A stretch of 64,000 bases of DNA. Origin: Euphorbia lathyris. Taxonomy: Eukaryota > Streptophyta > Magnoliopsida > Malpighiales > Euphorbiaceae. Location: contig NC_088911.1 in the NCBI RefSeq assembly GCF_963576675.1, positions 73,189,256 to 73,253,255 of the forward strand. Direction: 5' to 3'. The notes under the pieces were generated by a model. It searched no databases. It was not told the origin of the DNA and saw nothing but the letters and a program-made list of their open reading frames with translations. Below are positions 45,577 to 58,897 of the stretch, one piece after another. The translations under genes and the position numbers were made by a program. How positions within the stretch are numbered: position 1 is the first letter of the stretch; each line of letters starts with the position of its first letter.

Positions 45577-47944
45577 ATGGTTCGTACGAAGCAAACATCA
45601 AAACATATATCCGAAGCATTGGGCCCTCATTCCTTGGACGTTTTAGCTTTGTGTGTTCCTACTCGCCTATCAAAAGATGATGTTCATACTTTCAAGATAA
45701 AATTCTCGTTTCCGTCTGGTTGGGAGGGCCGCCTCCCTCCAGACCCGAAGACCTCCTTTGCCTTTGTTCCTTCAGAATCATTCGCCATACATGAGGCTCT
45801 ACTGGAGATGGGAGTTTGTTTTCCTTTACCTTCTTTTTTCATGGAGTTTTTGAAAAGCAACAAATTGTCTCCGTCTCAACTTCATCCTCAAGGATGGAAA
45901 TTGCTTGTAGCATTTTATGCTCTTTGTATTAAAAAAGGAGTAGTTCCAGCCGTCAACCTTTTTCATCTTTTTTACATTCTTAGACCTCTCAAAGACAAAT
46001 TCGGGCGATTTTCTCTTTAGAGGACTGATGTGTGCAATGATGGATTATTTATTGACGATCTTCCTCCTATCGAGCGATATGAAGATAGATGGATCCTCGT
46101 GTTTCCTCCTAAAATGGCATGGAATATTCCTCTTCCATGGAGTTGGTGTTGGATTAGGAGAGATGTCTCACGGCCATCGCATTCCAAGCTTTTAGAGAGA
46201 TATTCTTTCGAGATTCTTGTTCTTCAATGTGCGAAAAATCCTCCCAGCCACCCTGTAAATGCTTTCTGCCGTATCACGACTAGTTGGGGAATTATTCCAT
46301 CTTTGATACATGTGAAAAATGGCAAGTCTTTGAGTTTTAATTCTTCATCGGAAGAGACAAATATGGCTCTTGAATTTATAGACATGGCATCTGCATCCGA
46401 CTCCATAGATGATCCATCCTTGGTCGAGCAATTTAGCGTTTCTTCAATGTCTGAAATGTCGAAAATTTCTACACACACCATATCTGAGCTTGGTGAATGA
46501 CTTAAGTTGATATAGCAAATTATAAAAAATAAAGTAGCTTTGTTAACTTTAATGCTTCTCTTATTTTTTACACGTATGACTTCCACGCTTGGAAAATTTG
46601 CTCTCATCGCTTTGAAGACGGGCAACCAGAAACGTAGCAGAGAAAATGTTCATGATTCGGTAAATTCTAGAGATGATACCTTAACCTCTAAAAAGGTCAA
46701 ACCTATTGATGCATCTGCCGATACAGATCCTTGTAAGGAAGCTAAAGCCGACTCATCAAAGATGGGAGATCCCCAAGTTGCTTTTGAGAGTGGAGTTGAG
46801 AAAGATATTCCCAATTTACACGCAAACACCATCCATGCTGACAAGGGTGGCTCAGATTTTTCACACCCTAAAACCCCACGCATTTCAAGGAGGACACTTC
46901 AATCAGAGTCCTTAAATGATATTCGTCCATCTTTTCCCTTGTTAGATAGACCTAAATCATTTTGGAAGCTATACAGGGATGAACCTACCATGTCTCGTTC
47001 TTTAAACGACGATGATTTTAGAGTGTATCTTGGGTTGCTTGATACAGATTCTGTTTTTCTTCCTGGGGTAGCTTCAAGATTAATGTATTCTTCCATTCTT
47101 CCTCGAGACGAAGAAACATATTTTAAAGATATCCAACAAAACATGGATTTAACCGAGCGCCGGATCGTTGAGGTGATAGGCGTATATATATTGTTTTCTT
47201 TTATATATAATTGGGAATTAGAAGTAAAAAAACATGTCTCTTTACCTCTTCTTATTGTTACAGGGAGCTCAACGTGCTTCTCTTGCTTTTGGGTTCGCAA
47301 GATCATGGAAGAAAAAACTCGACGATTGTCTTGCTCGCAATGAGAAAATGGATCAGACTATCAAAGATCTTCAAGAGCGGAACCAAAAGCTAGAGAATTA
47401 TCATACACACCAAGAGAAAATGGAGCAAACCATTAGAGATCTTCGAGATTATAACAAAAAGCTGCAGTCTGAGTGTGACCATTTTAAAGAGGATGCTTCT
47501 AAATATTCAGCCATGGTTGATGATAATAAGAAGTTGGGAGAGAAGACTTGTAAGCTTCTTAACAATGTTACTTTACTCCAAAGCGAGTTAAACGTTGAGC
47601 GTGAGATGGTTCAAAAGCTGAAAGGAGAACTTAAATCGGTGCACACTACCAGCGTTCAATCATACAGAGAATCTTTTGATTGTTACCAAAGGAAATGTGA
47701 TGTAGGGGTCTCTTTTAGCAAGACAGGTTTCTATCTAGCTCTCCAAATTCTTGAGGAAGAACATGGTCGAGTGTATCCTGAGTTAGTGTTCTCAAAAAGT
47801 GTGTCAGTTTCTGACTCCCGTTCATGGCAAAGTTTCGACCCCGACGAAGAGGATGTCACCGCCTCTTTTAATAAAGGTCTTTATGATGATTTGGAGAATC
47901 TTAGCGGGCCTTGGACATTTCACGGGAAGAATGGGATTACATAA
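45577..47944 (+). pseudogene. Gypsy-type transposon-domain protein with coiled coil, disrupted
   Basis: From ATG 45577 (MVRTKQTSKH) the frame runs 147 codons to a TAG at 46018-46020 and continues in the same frame to 46500. The segment 'SPSQLHPQGWKLLVAFYALC ... FHLFYILRP' fits what I know of the plant 'putative gypsy type transposon' domain (Transposase_28). A later part (46540-47172) joins 47264-47944 through a clean 91-nt GT-AG intron that restores one frame. The C-terminal part has a long coiled coil (about 47330-47640). An acidic Asp-rich tail near 47980-48040 lies in another frame. The link between 46500 and about 46640 is unresolved. It may be a retrotransposon-derived gene decayed by a stop, or a gene with more introns than I can place. 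Confidence 0.55.
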
Positions 47945-48243
47945 GATGAAAAAATAGCTGTTTTACAAACTTGGATGAAGATCATGGAGTTGATGAGGAT
48001 CTTGATGATGATGATGATGCCTCTGCCACCCCTGCTTCTTAGAGATACATTTTCATTTTATTGGAAAACTTTATCATTTCCTTTTGTTTTGGAAACCTTT
48101 TTGAGTTATATTTATTTAATCTTTCCTGCTCCCCAATCACTTGAAATTCAATCCGAATTAAATGTGATTTTGATGAACTTATTGATACTGCTTGCATTAT
48201 GGCAAAAAACATGTCTTCCCCCATAGAAGTTGTATTTTGTCCA

Positions 48244-48500
48244 TGCCATATGTCTTAACAGTTTTAATGGAACACAACTACGTGCATCATGGTAAAAGCA
48301 TGAACTTTTCTATACCATGTGTCTTAACAGCTTTAATGGAACACAACTGCGTGAATCATGGTAAAGAGCCATCTATACCATGTGTCTTAACAGCTTTAAT
48401 GGAACACGACTACGTGCATCATGGTAAAGAGCCATCTATACCATGTGACTTAACAGCTTTAATGGAAGACAACTGCGTGCATCATGGTAAAGAGCCATGG
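48244..48500. repeat. Four tandem copies of a 63-bp repeat
   Basis: The unit 'ccatgtgtcttaacag' followed by 'ctttaatggaacac' and 'catcatggtaaagag' occurs four times; the spacing between the first two copies is slightly longer. Since 63 is a multiple of three, one frame stays open for 103 codons with a 21-residue repeat. Confidence 0.85.
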
Positions 48501-48715
48501 TAAAAAGCGTATCTTCCCTCGCAGAAGATGGGCTTTTATTTTACCAGCTTTTATTTTACCATTTTTCTTAACACATTTGGAAAATATGTTAAAGATTATT
48601 AGCATAGAATGATAATCTTTAAAGATTTATTAGCTTTTCTTTAGCGTTATATAATAAATTAAAAGCATGAATAAAATAAGCTGATAAACAAATGATAAAG
48701 ATAAACACACAATAT

Positions 48716-49197
48716 TTACGTGGAAACCCCAATGTGGGGAAAAACCACGGGACCGTAATTACGGCGTGGGTATCTTTGTTCATAATAAGTGTTAATACAA
48801 TTGCTCTGGAAATAGAGCTTCAAGTGATTTGCATTCCACGTCTTATGAATCTTTTTTCCTTCTATCGTTTCGAGTAAGCAAGTTCCAGGTCCAACTATCC
48901 TTCTTACCCGATACGGTCCTTCCCAATTTGGGCGAAGCTTCCCTTCTTCCAAATGTGCATTGGTTATGATTGTCTTTCTCAGAACAAGATCACCTTCTAC
49001 TAACACTCTTCCTTCACCCTTGAGTTGTAGTAATGAGAGACTCTTTGTTGGTATGCTGCTAACCGTATGCACGCTTGATCTCTATGCTCATCTAACAAAT
49101 CCAAGTTATCCTGTAGTGCATCAGAATTTGATTCCTCGTCAAAATCAACCATTCTTGGAGAAATTGCTCCAATCTCAACAGGGATAAAAGCTTCCAT
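48716..49197 (-). pseudogene. Ty3 integrase C-terminal fragment
   Basis: Reads from 49197 leftward: MEAFIPVEIG, DEESNSDALQ..., AAYQQRVSHYYNSRV, then after a one-base shift near 49020-49030, GDLVLRK, then LRPNWEGPYRV and the stop near 48716. These are typical of the integrase C-terminus of Tat-like plant Ty3 elements. The upstream part is cut off by Copia-2 exactly at 49198. Whether it belongs to the Tat-like element at 33-39 kb cannot be told. Confidence 0.8.
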
Positions 49198-51025
49198 TGA
49201 AGGAAAATAGGCAAACGTTTGGCAGCAGAAATATAAAAATTTTAACATATTTCCATTAACCCAAGATCCGTTAATCGTTATTTCATATAAAGAGGGATAG
49301 AAGGAAATACCTTTTGGAGTTCTATCTACCGTTGCAATCGTAGTGCCCACAACTCTTACTCCGAGTTCCCGAGCACAGAACAAAACACAATTCAAAATCA
49401 AGTTAGAACTCAACCGTATAAAACAACCAAAGTAGATTGTCTCTAATTAATCAACACAAGATCAAGGAAAAAGAGAAAAAGATGAAATCAATTGAATCGG
49501 GAGGAAGCGGTGGATAATCTCGTCCTCAACAAGGGGTGTCGAAATTCTCTCTCCCGGGATTGTCTGTGTTGGTCGAAATTTACCAATAGGGGGGTTATAA
49601 ATACTCTCTTGTATCTAAACCCTAGTTAGATAGAATTAGGTTACTGAATAAGAATTTAATTCGGAATATAATTCTTATTTATTATTTACAATTATATCCT
49701 AAATATAAAGATAATAATAATAACCTTATAGGATAATAATAGGAGCAATTTAATCTCATTAAACTTCCTAACTTATTTATCCTTTAATTAATTTAATTCA
49801 CAATTATAATCTAATTAGAATTGTTTAAAAATCAAATTAATTATTTATGTATTTTACTACATAAAAATCGCCCCCCCTCATTTACTGGGCCTTAGTGGAC
49901 TCAGTTGGGCTTCCATCAATTAATTAACATCTGTTTCTCTTTTGGGCTCCAAGTCTTATGTGTGACCCATTAGGTTCTTATTGCTTCTAGCTGTATGCAA
50001 CTATTAAATTAATTTTCTCAGAATTCTTTTTTAATCTTTGCACAACGGAATGAGTACGCGAAATGTGATTAGCAAATCTGAAACATTCCCCCAGAGCTAT
50101 AAGAAGACAGGTTGATTCTATCGTTGACCTTTCCGTATTAGTTACAGTATAATTCGATCCTTTATCAATTACATCCTTGAACTGAATCTTATGACTATGG
50201 ATAATGTCAAGTCACATATAGCGAGACGTTCGTTTTACTTGTACAGGCCGAGTCAACTCCAATTAGATAGGTTAAGTGAAATCTGTATTTCAAGTCTTAA
50301 GCTATCACCTTACAAGGATTTAGAGTCAAGTCTTCCACAAGCGATCCTTGGACATATCTCCCATTTATCGGGAGTGACAAATGCTCAATCCAATGTATAA
50401 CTATCCTACAATTACTTCCTGTGACACCCAACGTCTGCCGTTCACACCCCAGAGTCATCTCTGTTATAGATCGTGTTACAACAGGATCAAAGCATCACAT
50501 TCCGTAATCCAGAATCACTAATTAACATTCCTTTGAGTCTTAGGATTACTTATACCTATTAATACCAATGAGATGAACAGGTGACAAGGATGAATCTACC
50601 CATCCTTTTATCTCAAGTCGGGTCCCCAATCCTAATGAACTCCCTTTCATTGGATCCATACTGTCCAGATTATTTGTATATCTGAAGCTTGTGAGATCAG
50701 CTCTCTGTCTTGACAGAAGATATTGTTACATGCAAGTCTCAACAGTGATATGTCAATCCTAAACATATTACTTGACTTGGGGTGGTTTTAAGTTTATTAG
50801 TTTATTATAAAGTTTCATCTCACTTCATGCTTGTATGAACACTTTATAATCACTTTAAACAAACTTAGGGATTTCCTTTTATTAGACTTATTTAGTTCTT
50901 TAAAAGAGGTTGCCTTTATATAGTTATGAAAACATATCTTATTAAAACAAATGAGATAAAGAACACTTCATTTATATTTAGTTCATATCCTAGAACAATT
51001 GTCTATAGGACACTAAACCCCAACA
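49198..51025 (-). repeat. Copia-2 3' LTR
   Basis: 1828 bp. On the minus strand it starts TGTTGGGGTTTAG (at 51025) and ends near 49198 (CCTATTTTCCTTCA), where the end is diverged from Copia-1 (no perfect CA end match). It has the TATATAAA box at 50915-50922 and an uninterrupted LARD target site near 50450. Confidence 0.85.
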
Positions 51026-51036
51026 TACTCCCACTT
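51026..51036 (-). promoter_or_regulatory. Copia-2 polypurine tract
   Basis: AAGTGGGAGTA on the minus strand, directly before the LTR. Confidence 0.75.
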
Positions 51037-51039
51037 GGA

Positions 51040-54000
51040 CTAAAGCCAATTGTTTCTACAACTTATCCCAGTAGAAGTTAGATGACGATCATGTACTTTC
51101 TGGGCTAAGGGCTTTGTCAATGGATCTGCAACGTTCTCCTCAGTAGGTACTCTTTCTATTCTCACATCTCCTCTTGCCACAATCTCTCTTACAATGTGGT
51201 ATCGCTTTAGGTAATGCTTGGATGCATTATGAGGCAGTGGTTCCTCTGCTTGTGCAATGGCTCCATTGTTATCACAGTACAGTGTAATGGGATTTACAAT
51301 GTCAGGCACCACACCAAGTTCAGTAATGAACTTCTTAATCCAAACTGCTTCCTTTGCTACTTCCGCAGCAGCGATGTACTCTGACTCGGTCATAGAGAAA
51401 GCTACGCTTCCCTTTTTGGAACTCTTCCAACAGACCGCGCCCCCATTCAAGATAAACAGGTATCCTGATTGGGATCTAAAATCGTTCTCATCTGTGAGAT
51501 GACTGGCATCTAAAAATCCTTCTATTTTCAGATCCCCTTCTCTGTACACTAGGAACATGTCTTTAGTCCTTCTCAAGTACTTAAGAATGTTCTTGACGAC
51601 ATTCCAGTGCTCGTCTCCCGAATTACCTTGATAACGACTCGTTATACTTAACGCGAACGCTACGTCAGGTCTAGTGCAAAGCATAGCATACATAATCGAT
51701 CCGATTGCGCTGGCGTACGAGATTATAGCCATGCGTTTCTTATCATCTTATGTTTTAGAACATTGATGATTGCTTAACTTTACTCCATGTACCATGGGTA
51801 AGTTACCTCGTTTTGATTCAAGCATGATAAATCGCTTTAGCACGTTTTCAATGTATGTAGCCTGTGAAAGACCACGCAGTCTTCTTGATCTATCTCTGTA
51901 GATCTTTATACCAAGTATATAAGCTGCTTCACCAAGGTCTTTCATGGAGAAGTTACCTGATAACCATACTTTCACCGAATGTAGCAGAGCTGTATCATTT
52001 CCCATTAATAATATATCGTCAACATATAATATTAGAAATGCAACTGAGCTCCAACTTGCTTTCTTGTAAATGCAAACTTCTTCGCAATTTTGTTCGAAAC
52101 CAAATTGTTTTATGGTTTCGTCAAAACGCTTGTTCCAGCTTCTAGATGCTTGCTTGAGTCCATAAATGGATCTCTGTAGTTTGCAAACCTTGTTTGCATC
52201 CTTTGATATGAAACCTTCAGGCTGCATCATATATACATCCTCAAGTAGGTTTCCATTTAGGAAAGCTGTTTTCACATCCATTTGCCAAATCTCGTAATCG
52301 TAGTGAGCGGTAATAGCGAGCATTATTCTGATTGATTTGGACATAGCCACAGGAGAGAAAGTTTTGTCATAATCAATTCCTTGTTTCTGACGATATCCTT
52401 TCGCTACTAACCTAGCTTTGTAGGTGCTAACCTTTCCATCCATGTCATTCTTCTTTTTGAAGATCCACCTGCACCCAATGGGTTTTATCCCTTCGGGTGG
52501 ATCAACCAAAGTCCACACTTGGTTGGTGTACATGGAATCCATTTCAGAATCCATGGCCTCGAGCCATGCTTTAGAATCTGGACTGGTAAGAGCCTCTTCG
52601 TAGTTTTCAGGTTCGTCGTCTAACACGGGAACCTCATCATCATCTCCCACTAGAAAACCATATCTAATTGGGAGTTCACGAACTCTTTGTGATCTACGAA
52701 TGGGTGGCACTTGAGTCTCATCTAATGGGACTGCTTCGGGTTCCTCAACCGCCTCTATTGTTTCAGTCGGTGTTTCTTTTTCTTGAACTTCATCAAGTTC
52801 AATCATGCTTCCCTTTTCTGTTTCTTCGAGAAACTCTTTCTCCAAGAAGGTTGCGTGCTTGGATACTATTACTTTTTGATCATCTGGATGATAGAAGTAA
52901 TACCCCGCAGTTTCCTTAGGGTATCCAATGAAGAAACACTTATCAGATTTAGAATCTAGTTTGTCTGACGCTATGCGTTTGACAAATGCTGAACAACCCC
53001 ATACTCTCATGAATGAGAATGTGGGTTTCCTACCAACGAACAATTCATATGGTGTGGAACTAGCGGATTTAGTTGGTACTCGATTTAGGGTGAAGAGGGC
53101 AGTTTCTAAGGCATAGCCCCAGAATGTCTTTGGAAGTAATACTATGCTTATCATAGATCGTACCATATCTAGTAAGGTACGGTTCCTCCTTTCGGATACA
53201 CCATTGTGTTGTGGTGTATAGGGAGGTGTCCATTGTGAGCATATCCCACATTCAGTTAGATAATTCAGAAAATCATCTGAAAGATATTCGCCACCTCGAT
53301 CGGATCGAAGTATCTTTATTTTCTTTCCTAATTGATTTTCTACTTCATTCTTGAAGCATTTGAATTTCTCAAAAGCTTCGAACTTGTGCTTCATTAAGTA
53401 AACATAACCATATCTGGTATGGTCGTCTATGAAGCTTATGAAGTATCTGAATCCTCCTCTTGCTTGGACTGACATAGGACCGCATACATCTGAATGTATT
53501 AATCCTAGAGTGTCTGATACACGCCCACCTTTATTGCTAAAGGGTGTCTTTGTCATTTTACCTTTTAAACATGCTTCGCATGTCTCCAATGATTCAGGAT
53601 CAATTGAATCTATAAGCCCATCTTGATGTAGCTTAAGCATGCGTCTTTTGTTTATATGGCCTAAACGAAAATGCCACAAGTAAGTCGAATTATCTAGCTT
53701 ATGTCTTTTGGTATCAATTGCGAATACAGAAATTTTGTCATCTAGCACATAAATCCCATTTTGTGATATTCCTGAAAAATAGAAAATCCCATCACTATAA
53801 AACTCGCAACGTTTGTCTTTTATTGAAATATGAAAACCGTCGTCAACGAGACGGCTAATAGAAATAATGTTTCTGGACATTTCTGGAACATACAAACAGT
53901 TCCCTAATTCTATTACAAGCCCAGAGGGCAAACTTAAAGCATAATCTCCAACAGCGAGGGCGGCAACTCTTGCTCCATTTCCTACTCGCAAGTTTATGCT

Positions 54001-54474
54001 TCCTTTCTTCAATTCCTTAGTCCGATTTAGTTCCTGCATGTTTGTACAAATATGAGATCCGCATCCGGTATCAAGTACCCAAGATTCAGACTGTGAAACT
54101 GTATTTATTTCAATATAAAACATACCAGATGTTGAAGCACCGTCTTTTCCCTTCTTGAGGGAGGCTAGGTACTCATTGCAGTTCCTTCTCCAATGCCCAT
54201 CTTTACCACAGAAGTGGCATTCTCCTTTGGGCTTATTCACTTCCTTTCCCTTAGCTCTAGTGGGCATGGCCCTCTTGCCTTTCTTGGGATGTTTAGGATT
54301 GGGAAAATTCCCCTTCCTCTTCTTTGATCCCTCTATGACAAGAGCCGGTATTGCCTTGTCTTTCTTCATATTGGGCTCAACTGACTTGAGCATATTTGCA
54401 AGCTCTTCAAAAGAGGTTTGCAAGTCATTCATTTGGTAGTTCATGATGAACTGTGAATAACTCTCTGGGAGGGA
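51040..54474 (-). pseudogene. Copia-2 gag (partial)-pol polyprotein
   Basis: Enters inside gag (SLPESYSQF) after Athila-B. Zinc knuckle CHFCGKDGHWRRNC, aspartic protease site VLDTGCGSH, pre-integrase region (LWHFRLGH, with Phe where Copia-1 has Cys), and integrase acidic residues (HSDVCGP, RSDRGGEY, E of ERRNRT). RT follows with YVDD (LYVDDILLMGND), then RNase H (TESEYIAAAE, LYCDNNGAI) and the C-terminus RNNWL at 51040. The only break seen is a TAA at 51748-51750 between RT and RNase H; the frame is the same on both sides. Protease is complete here, unlike Copia-1. Confidence 0.9.
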
Positions 54475-56027
54475 TGTTGAGCGATTTCCGCAAGTGCACG
54501 GTTTCGCTTGTAGTAATAAAAATATCGATCCCACAGGGATACGTTTTTTAACGAAAAAACTTATTTTTGAATCTGTTAAATTCGAACTTGTTAGATTTAC
54601 TATTGAATGTAAATGAAAAGTGAAATTTGTCTAATTGAATTTAGGAAATTGTTTAATTGAGTTTGTGAACTTTGAATACTTGAAAATGCTGGAATAAGAT
54701 TTTATATTTAGAATATATCGATTGTTAGAAAGATCTTCTGATTTTAAGGGTGAATTTTACAAAACAGGAACATTTAGAACTTTTTAGAAAAACGAATGAA
54801 TTTATTCATTTGCATTAAGCAAAGAAAACAACTTAAACTTTGTATCAATTATGATGATGAAATAAATGACGGAACCTCTAATTAATTGGCTTTGAACGCG
54901 ACAAAACCCTTTCGGGATAGTTGCCCTTACTCAAATTAAAACTCTTTCGAGATGATAATTTGCCTAAGTGTTCAACAAAGTTTCCTTGTAATGATTTTGA
55001 GTTCAACTGCGTATTAATGAAAACACCAGCCTCACTTATATTGGATTGGTTACCATAAGTGCTGCATAACGATTTGTCGAATAGAACGGACTTTATTAGA
55101 TGAAATATAAATCGATACAAGTTTACAGAGAACAAGGAGCATCGAGTTCTTCGAGGGCATGCAAGTGAACGGCTTGATCGGTTCCTTTCCTTGGGTTTCC
55201 TAAGAGGTTGTCAGGCTCAGGGGCGAACACTCTACTCAATCTTCTCGTTGTAACTTCGTAATAGGGATTCGGTCGGCCACTACCATGATGCAAACTAAAA
55301 CTGGAACAATATCTAAACGCTACTGAGTTGTAATTAAACTATAAACAATATGTGTACCTCATCTTGTTTTGTACAGAATCTAATTTTTAACTCTCGAAAT
55401 GTTTTACTTAGAACTTAGACATAAGTTCTACGCTCTGATTCTATATCTATATTATAACATTTCATTGCATTTTTTCTCAACATCAACTCTTTATTTATAG
55501 ATGTTGAAGGGTTGTGTTTGAAGTGATGTATCCGTTGGTTAAGAGTCGTGTCCGTTGTGAAAGGACGTCTTTATCCACTTGAACGAACGTGTTTCTTGGA
55601 TTTCAGCATGTGTTAAATGCATTTGGTAAATTTTCTGCACTTACCGAGGATAGGAATCCTCGGCCGTGAATGACGTAGCATTAAGTTGAACGTTGGACGA
55701 AGGGGAGAAATGGCTAAACCACGCGTGTCGCGGTCGCGGGTGGTGGATTCGCGGTCGTGGCTTGGTGAGTTTTCCGTTTCTTTGCTTTCGTTCGTGTCCT
55801 CGACTTGGTGCTTTCGATTTACGTCGTCTTTGACTCCTTTTGTAGGGTTTTTCTTCTGTTTTAGATCCTTTTTCGTTCCTATTTGGATTTTACCAAATAT
55901 TTAGGTACCTTGCAAGAAAGAAAGATATTCGAGAGTAAAAGTAATCTAAACAGATATAAATAACACGAATTTGTAATAAAAATGATATAAATATTAATGA
56001 TATTTTAGGTATATTTTGGGCTTAACA
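54475..56027 (-). repeat. Athila-B 3' LTR
   Basis: 1553 bp, TG/CA bounded (TGTTGAGCG ... GGGCTTAACA as read on plus). It is colinear with the Athila-A LTRs. Confidence 0.93.
55492..55765 (-). promoter_or_regulatory. Athila-B LTR promoter: hairpins plus TATA
   Basis: TATAAATA (minus) at 55492-55499. A perfect 8-bp hairpin CCGAGGAT/ATCCTCGG with a 4-nt loop lies at 55644-55663 (gap 144 bp). A GC-rich inverted segment (GTGTCGCGGTCGCGG ... GCGGTCGTGG) lies near 55726-55762. Confidence 0.65.
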
Positions 56028-56063
56028 AATCTCCACACTTAATCTTTTGCTAGTCCCGAGCAA
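56028..56063 (-). promoter_or_regulatory. Athila-B polypurine tract and pre-PPT hairpin
   Basis: On the minus strand: TTGCT/AGCAA stem around CGGGACT, then AAGTGTGGAGATT next to the LTR. Confidence 0.65.
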
Positions 56064-57470
56064 AATTTCACTGATTTTATTCCTTAACTAATCTCTTTAT
56101 GAAAATAAAACATATATCTTTGTGTTTACCTTTTAAATTAGTTAAGCCGAAAAGACTAACTTCGCATGGCAAATTTATACGCAAAATATCAAACTAACTT
56201 AGTATAAATACGATATATCATTCGTCTTGTATTTCAATGTTTAAATTGAAGTATTCGGGACGATGTAAGCACGCATGTTATTGAGTCTTTCATCTCAAGG
56301 CATTTCAAAGCACCAAATTTCCTTTCCCAAACTTGAATTATTATATATGAGTATAAAGTTTAATTTATTTGCTTAGTTACGCCCGTGATAAGGGTGGTCT
56401 CGATCGTAACTTTATATGTATTTGATTTGTGTTCGCTTAAGAGGTACCGACCATGCCATGGGTGGACGCAATCGTTACTTTAAACTTTAAACATGCTTAA
56501 TTTTTTCTTATTTAAACGTTCCTTTCATACCTCGATTGTGATAAGGGTGGTCGCAACCGTGGCCAAAAGTACACTTTACTTATTAATTTCTTCCCTTTCA
56601 TACCTCGATTGTGATAAGGTTGGTCTCAATCGTGGTCAAAAGTTAAGAATACGATTTATTGATTATAAATTATAAATTGGGAAAAAGAAAATTAGCACAT
56701 TCATCCTATATTGACTTAAAATTCAACATGTATTATGGCTATAGTTTCCTTAAAAACTTCAATTGGTGTTAATGTAAGACAAAATAAAAAAACCGAGCTA
56801 AAAAATTGTTAGTTCAATTTAATGCCTATAAACCTAATTGAAAATTTAAAATAAGATTTATTGTATCATGATTTCATGATTATAAAATAGAGATTGAAAA
56901 TAAAGAATTTATTACTTAAATACATTCACTCGAGACAATTTTTTTACTTAAAATAGTGTCGAAGATTTGTGAAAAATATTTTGAAAAATATTACCCGTAT
57001 AGAAATATTTATTTCTATCGATAATGATAACCTAAAAATAATCATAAAAATTTTAACTTATGATTAATTTCTAAATGTAAAAATGATATTTCATAAAAAA
57101 TGTTAAGTTTTTTCATTTGTTGCAATATACTTAAAAGTGTTGCAATATACGTTGCATTTTGTATTTTTGAAAACAAACAAGTGTTGCATACATTCATTCA
57201 TTCATTTGCATACATTCGTTCATTCATTCGTTTGTATAAAAATGATATATGTATATATCTCCTCACACACTTAAATTGGACCATGTCCTCATTGGTGCAA
57301 AAATGGAGATAAAACATTGAAGAGAAAACAAACGGAAAGAAATGAAAGATATAGCAAAGAAAACATGCATCATAAAATTAAATTAAAATTGAAATTGTAC
57401 GAAACATAAGAAAATAAAAATGTACGAAACTGAAATTAAAACAAGATAAGATAAAAATAAAAGATAAAAC
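56064..57470 (-). other. Athila-B 3' non-coding region
   Basis: Matches Athila-A 24323-25729, including the 'cgattgtgataaggNtggtc' repeats (56385-56625) and the ATTCATTCATT block (57180-57240). No gene. Confidence 0.6.
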
Positions 57471-58676
57471 CTAAGCATGCGACGGGGAATCCGGAGGTGT
57501 TGGTGAAGTTTCCACATTTCGGCGGCGGAAAAACGAAAGCATCCGATGCCGAGTCGATCTTTGCGCACGCCTCAAAGTATTGAGGTTGTCATTCATCACC
57601 ATGTTGTTCTCCACCAAATCATCAATTCTCAAATTCATTTGTCGATTATTGGCATTGATTTGGTTCAAAATTCTCCTTAAATCCACCGGATCATTATCTT
57701 GTGTTGCTTGGGCTTGTGGTGCATCTTCAGCTCCTTCCTCCGCACCTCCTTCTTCGGTACCTACATTTTGGGAACTAGAAGCACCTCCACCCATAGTGCC
57801 ATGAAGATGTGCAATACGAGTAGCATAAGAAATAAAAACGGGAGGAGCCGCAGAAACCAATAAATGAGCCCGCTCAAGAGCCGCAATGTCCAAAACCGGA
57901 ACATATCCATGGTAGGTGGACATATCATAAGTTGCTAATTCATCCCGTGCTCCCAAAACAATAGCGGTGATTAAATTACCGAGAGGGACTTGAGTGGTGT
58001 GAGCCATCGAAGCACGATACAAATTGTCAAATAGCATTCCAATGCTATCAACCCTTAAACCCTTGAACAAACAATCCCAAACAAACAAATCCCGGACTTG
58101 AATTTTTGAACTCTCAACACGACCAAAAAGTGAAAAACTCAAATACTTGTGAAAGAAGAACACGCAATTGTCCTTAATCAACTTGCTCGAAGTGTTTTTA
58201 GAGTCAAAAGAAGTTTGGTCGGAAAGAGTTTGCCAAAAAGAGTTATTGTCAAAATCCCGAGGCTTATCATAAAAATCACTAGTAGGGAAACCAAACATAT
58301 TTCCCATAGCCTCATAATCTATGGTATAGGTAGTACCATTATTCCGAAAAGAAATTTATGTCCTCTTTTTGTTCATCTTTAAAGTAACCAAAAACTCAAC
58401 CACATACTCTTGAATTTGGGGAAAACGCATAGAAGCAAAAGTTTCCCATCCCAAAGTTTCAATAAAAGCAGTAATTTGTGTAGTGAAGTTCAAATTCCTT
58501 ACCGAATCAAAGTCAAGAAACTGCATGTCCACGAACTTACGATTAGCGTTTGAAAAGTGCTTGAAACGTCCAACTTCTTCCTCAGAATGAATGTCGAAAT
58601 AAGCCCCGCAACTAATCCTTAGGCGATTAGCCTCAGTGACAGCCAGTTTGTGTCCAACACGCTTTGCTCTAGGCAT
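57471..58676 (-). pseudogene. Athila-B accessory ORF 2, one stop
   Basis: Same 402-codon frame as in Athila-A from ATG 58676. A TAA at 58356-58358 (about codon 107) replaces a Glu codon of Athila-A, and the rest is open. HKYLSFSLFGR, the acidic Gly/Glu-rich stretch, the coiled coil and the Arg-rich tail are all kept. No membrane segment. Confidence 0.85.
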
Positions 58677-58897
58677 GGTTATGGTGTTTAGGGTTTAGAG
58701 AAAAAAATGAAAAGAGATAAAAGCTTGAGGTTGAAGAAGAAGTAGAAGTGTTGTATGGAGACTTGAAGTTGAAAGGGTTAGGTGATTGAAAAGGGTAATG
58801 ATGAAATTGGGAAGAGTAAAAGTAAGGTATTGGGAAGAGGTAAGAGTAGGGGATTGGTTAAAATTTGAGGTGATGTAAGGTTTGTGTAAGTAATAGG

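Larger units (their letters stand above)
49198..54474 (-). mobile_element. Copia-2: Ty1/copia element, split by Athila-B
   Basis: Same family as Copia-1, opposite strand. The 3' LTR is at 49198-51025, then gag-pol to 54474, where Athila-B interrupts gag. The gag start, leader and 5' LTR must lie right of the window. Pol is nearly intact, with one in-frame stop seen. Confidence 0.92.
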
